From the NCBI GenBank assembly GCA_947455285.1, contig CANGOK010000011.1, forward strand, positions 1 through 23,954: a stretch of 23,954 nt of DNA. Direction: 5' to 3'. The notes beneath the pieces were generated by a model. It had not been told where the DNA came from and ran no database searches. It worked only from the letters and a program-made list of their open reading frames with translations. The stretch is from Beijerinckiaceae bacterium. Lineage in GTDB: Bacteria > Pseudomonadota > Alphaproteobacteria > Rhizobiales > Beijerinckiaceae. Shown here in pieces: positions 22,900 through 23,954 of the stretch; the stretch's first letter is position 1, and the number at the start of each line of letters is the position of its first letter. The translations under genes and the position numbers were made by a program.

Positions 22900-23954
22900 G
22901 CGGATTTCCTCCGGTTGACCCCAATCTATCTCAGGCCGAGCTGATCATCGATCTTGGCGCGCTGGTCGACAACTGGCGCAAGCTTGCGGCACGCATAGCG
23001 CCTGCAGTTTGCGCCGCTGTAGTGAAAGCGGACGCCTATGGCGTTGGCGCTGACGAAGCGTCGCGGGCTCTCTTTGATGCGGGTTGTCGCACCTTTTTCG
23101 TGGCTCAGCCTTCCGAAGGCGTGCGGGTTCGCGCTATCGTGGGCGCTGATGCTTCGATCTATGTGCTGAACGGATTGATCGATGGGGCAGGCCGGCTTGA
23201 GTCCTATGCTTCGCACGCGCTTAAACCCGTGCTTGGCTCGCTCGACGATGCGCGCATCTGGAGCGCTAGTGGTCTTGCGGGAACGGTGGCGGCGGCTCTT
23301 CATGTCGACACGGGCATGAACCGACTTGGCCTGCGGGCGGATGAAGCTCTGGCTCTGGCGCCTCAGGCGCAGGCGCTCGGTCTTGATCTCATGATGAGCC
23401 ATTTCGTTTCGTCAGAAGCTGCGGATGACCCAATCAATGCGCGCCAGATTGCGCAGTTTGAATCGGTGAGGAACGCCTTCGCTGGCCTGCGCGCGAGCAT
23501 CGCGAACTCCGCAGGACTGTTTCTTCCGCAAAAGCCTTTCCACGATCTCGTCCGACCCGGTTACGCGCTTTATGGCGGCAACCCCACGCCCGGCGCTTCC
23601 AATCCCATGCGCCCGGTCGCGACCCTTCGCGCGCCGATCATTCAGATGCGTGAAATCGGCGTTGGCGAGACCGTCGGCTACAATGCGCAGTGGCGGGCGA
23701 AACGCGTGACGCGGCTGGCCACCATCGGCGTCGGCTATGCGGATGGCCTCCCGCGTGCGCTGATGGGCACGCAGACGCATGTCGGCGGCGAGGCTCTGGT
23801 CGAGGGGCGCCGTTGCCCCTTCGTCGGACGCGTCTCAATGGACCTTACGGTGATCGACGTGACCGACGCTCCCTCCGTGCGCCCCGGCGCCATGGTGGAA
23901 TTGCTGGGGGCGGAGATAACGGTCGATGACGTCGCCGCCCGCGCAGGAACGATC
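22896..23954 (+). CDS. alr: Alanine racemase, cut by right edge
   Basis: The first 353 codons of a PLP enzyme that interconverts L- and D-alanine, supplying D-alanine for peptidoglycan. The PLP lysine is K44 (AVVKADAYGVG), HVDTGMNRLG and NSAGLFLP are conserved barrel strands, RPGYALYGGNP is the phosphate-binding region, and the second catalytic Tyr is Y262 (VGYNAQW). GRVSMDLTVIDVTD lies near the C-terminus, so only a short piece is missing. The start is a GTG at 22896, sharing bases with the dnaB stop (GTGA), with GGAG about 9 bases upstream inside dnaB. This overlap shows that alr is read from the dnaB transcript. No break or frameshift was seen in the visible part. Confidence 0.95.
   Translation, partial: MSGFPPVDPNLSQAELIIDLGALVDNWRKLAARIAPAVCAAVVKADAYGVGADEASRALFDAGCRTFFVAQPSEGVRVRAIVGADASIYVLNGLIDGAGRLESYASHALKPVLGSLDDARIWSASGLAGTVAAALHVDTGMNRLGLRADEALALAPQAQALGLDLMMSHFVSSEAADDPINARQIAQFESVRNAFAGLRASIANSAGLFLPQKPFHDLVRPGYALYGGNPTPGASNPMRPVATLRAPIIQMREIGVGETVGYNAQWRAKRVTRLATIGVGYADGLPRALMGTQTHVGGEALVEGRRCPFVGRVSMDLTVIDVTDAPSVRPGAMVELLGAEITVDDVAARAGTI

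Noticed and set aside
22926..23780. Leftward frames opposite alr
   Set aside because: They mirror the alr reading frame, which carries the PLP lysine and catalytic Tyr on the plus strand.
1..23954. CRISPR array, tRNA or rRNA genes
   Set aside because: No regular repeat-spacer pattern, tRNA cloverleaf or rRNA sequence was seen on either strand by eye.

Overview
The window looks like a chromosomal segment of an alphaproteobacterium, most probably of the order Hyphomicrobiales (Rhizobiales). This rests on the conserved order rpsF-rpsR-DUF2232-rplI-dnaB-alr, with cvpA-purF-SDR divergent from it and a TPR membrane protein next to der, on the GC-rich codon use, and on the long charged tails of S6 and L9. 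The genus cannot be named from the sequence alone.

Bases 1 to about 1490 do not resemble the rest. They are clearly richer in AT and carry a short tyrosine recombinase followed 18 bases later by an exported protein with a coiled-coil tail that runs off the left edge. This is probably a mobile or integrated segment, or possibly an assembly join. Bases 1559-2425 carry two small convergent stress or ligand-binding type genes (VOC and SRPBCC/AHSA1).

Bases 2519-8332 form an accessory catabolic locus. One leftward operon encodes a type I extradiol (catechol-cleaving type) dioxygenase, an NMT1/SsuA-like binding protein with no export signal, an ABC permease, an ABC ATPase and an exported SGNH/GDSL-type hydrolase. 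A divergent gene encodes an unusual LysR-type regulator with two N-terminal DNA-binding domains. The likely theme is capture, import and ring cleavage of an aromatic compound, controlled by the regulator from the shared 146-base promoter gap. The substrate cannot be read from the sequence.

Bases 8346-11846 hold a class I methyltransferase coupled to the soluble transhydrogenase sthA, and a six-transmembrane voltage-gated-type potassium channel with a long pore turret, closed by a strong terminator. Bases 11867-15154 hold a membrane-anchored protein of unknown role, divergent from a YfgM-like TPR protein and the ribosome-assembly GTPase der, with a small convergent gene after it.

Bases 15345-18481 are the leftward cvpA, purF and SDR genes. 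From 18845 to the right edge run rpsF, rpsR, a DUF2232 membrane protein and rplI, ended by a strong terminator, then dnaB overlapping the start of alr, which is cut by the right edge. The rpsF leader has foldable structure that may be an S6:S18 feedback element. No tRNA, rRNA, CRISPR array or complete insertion sequence was seen.
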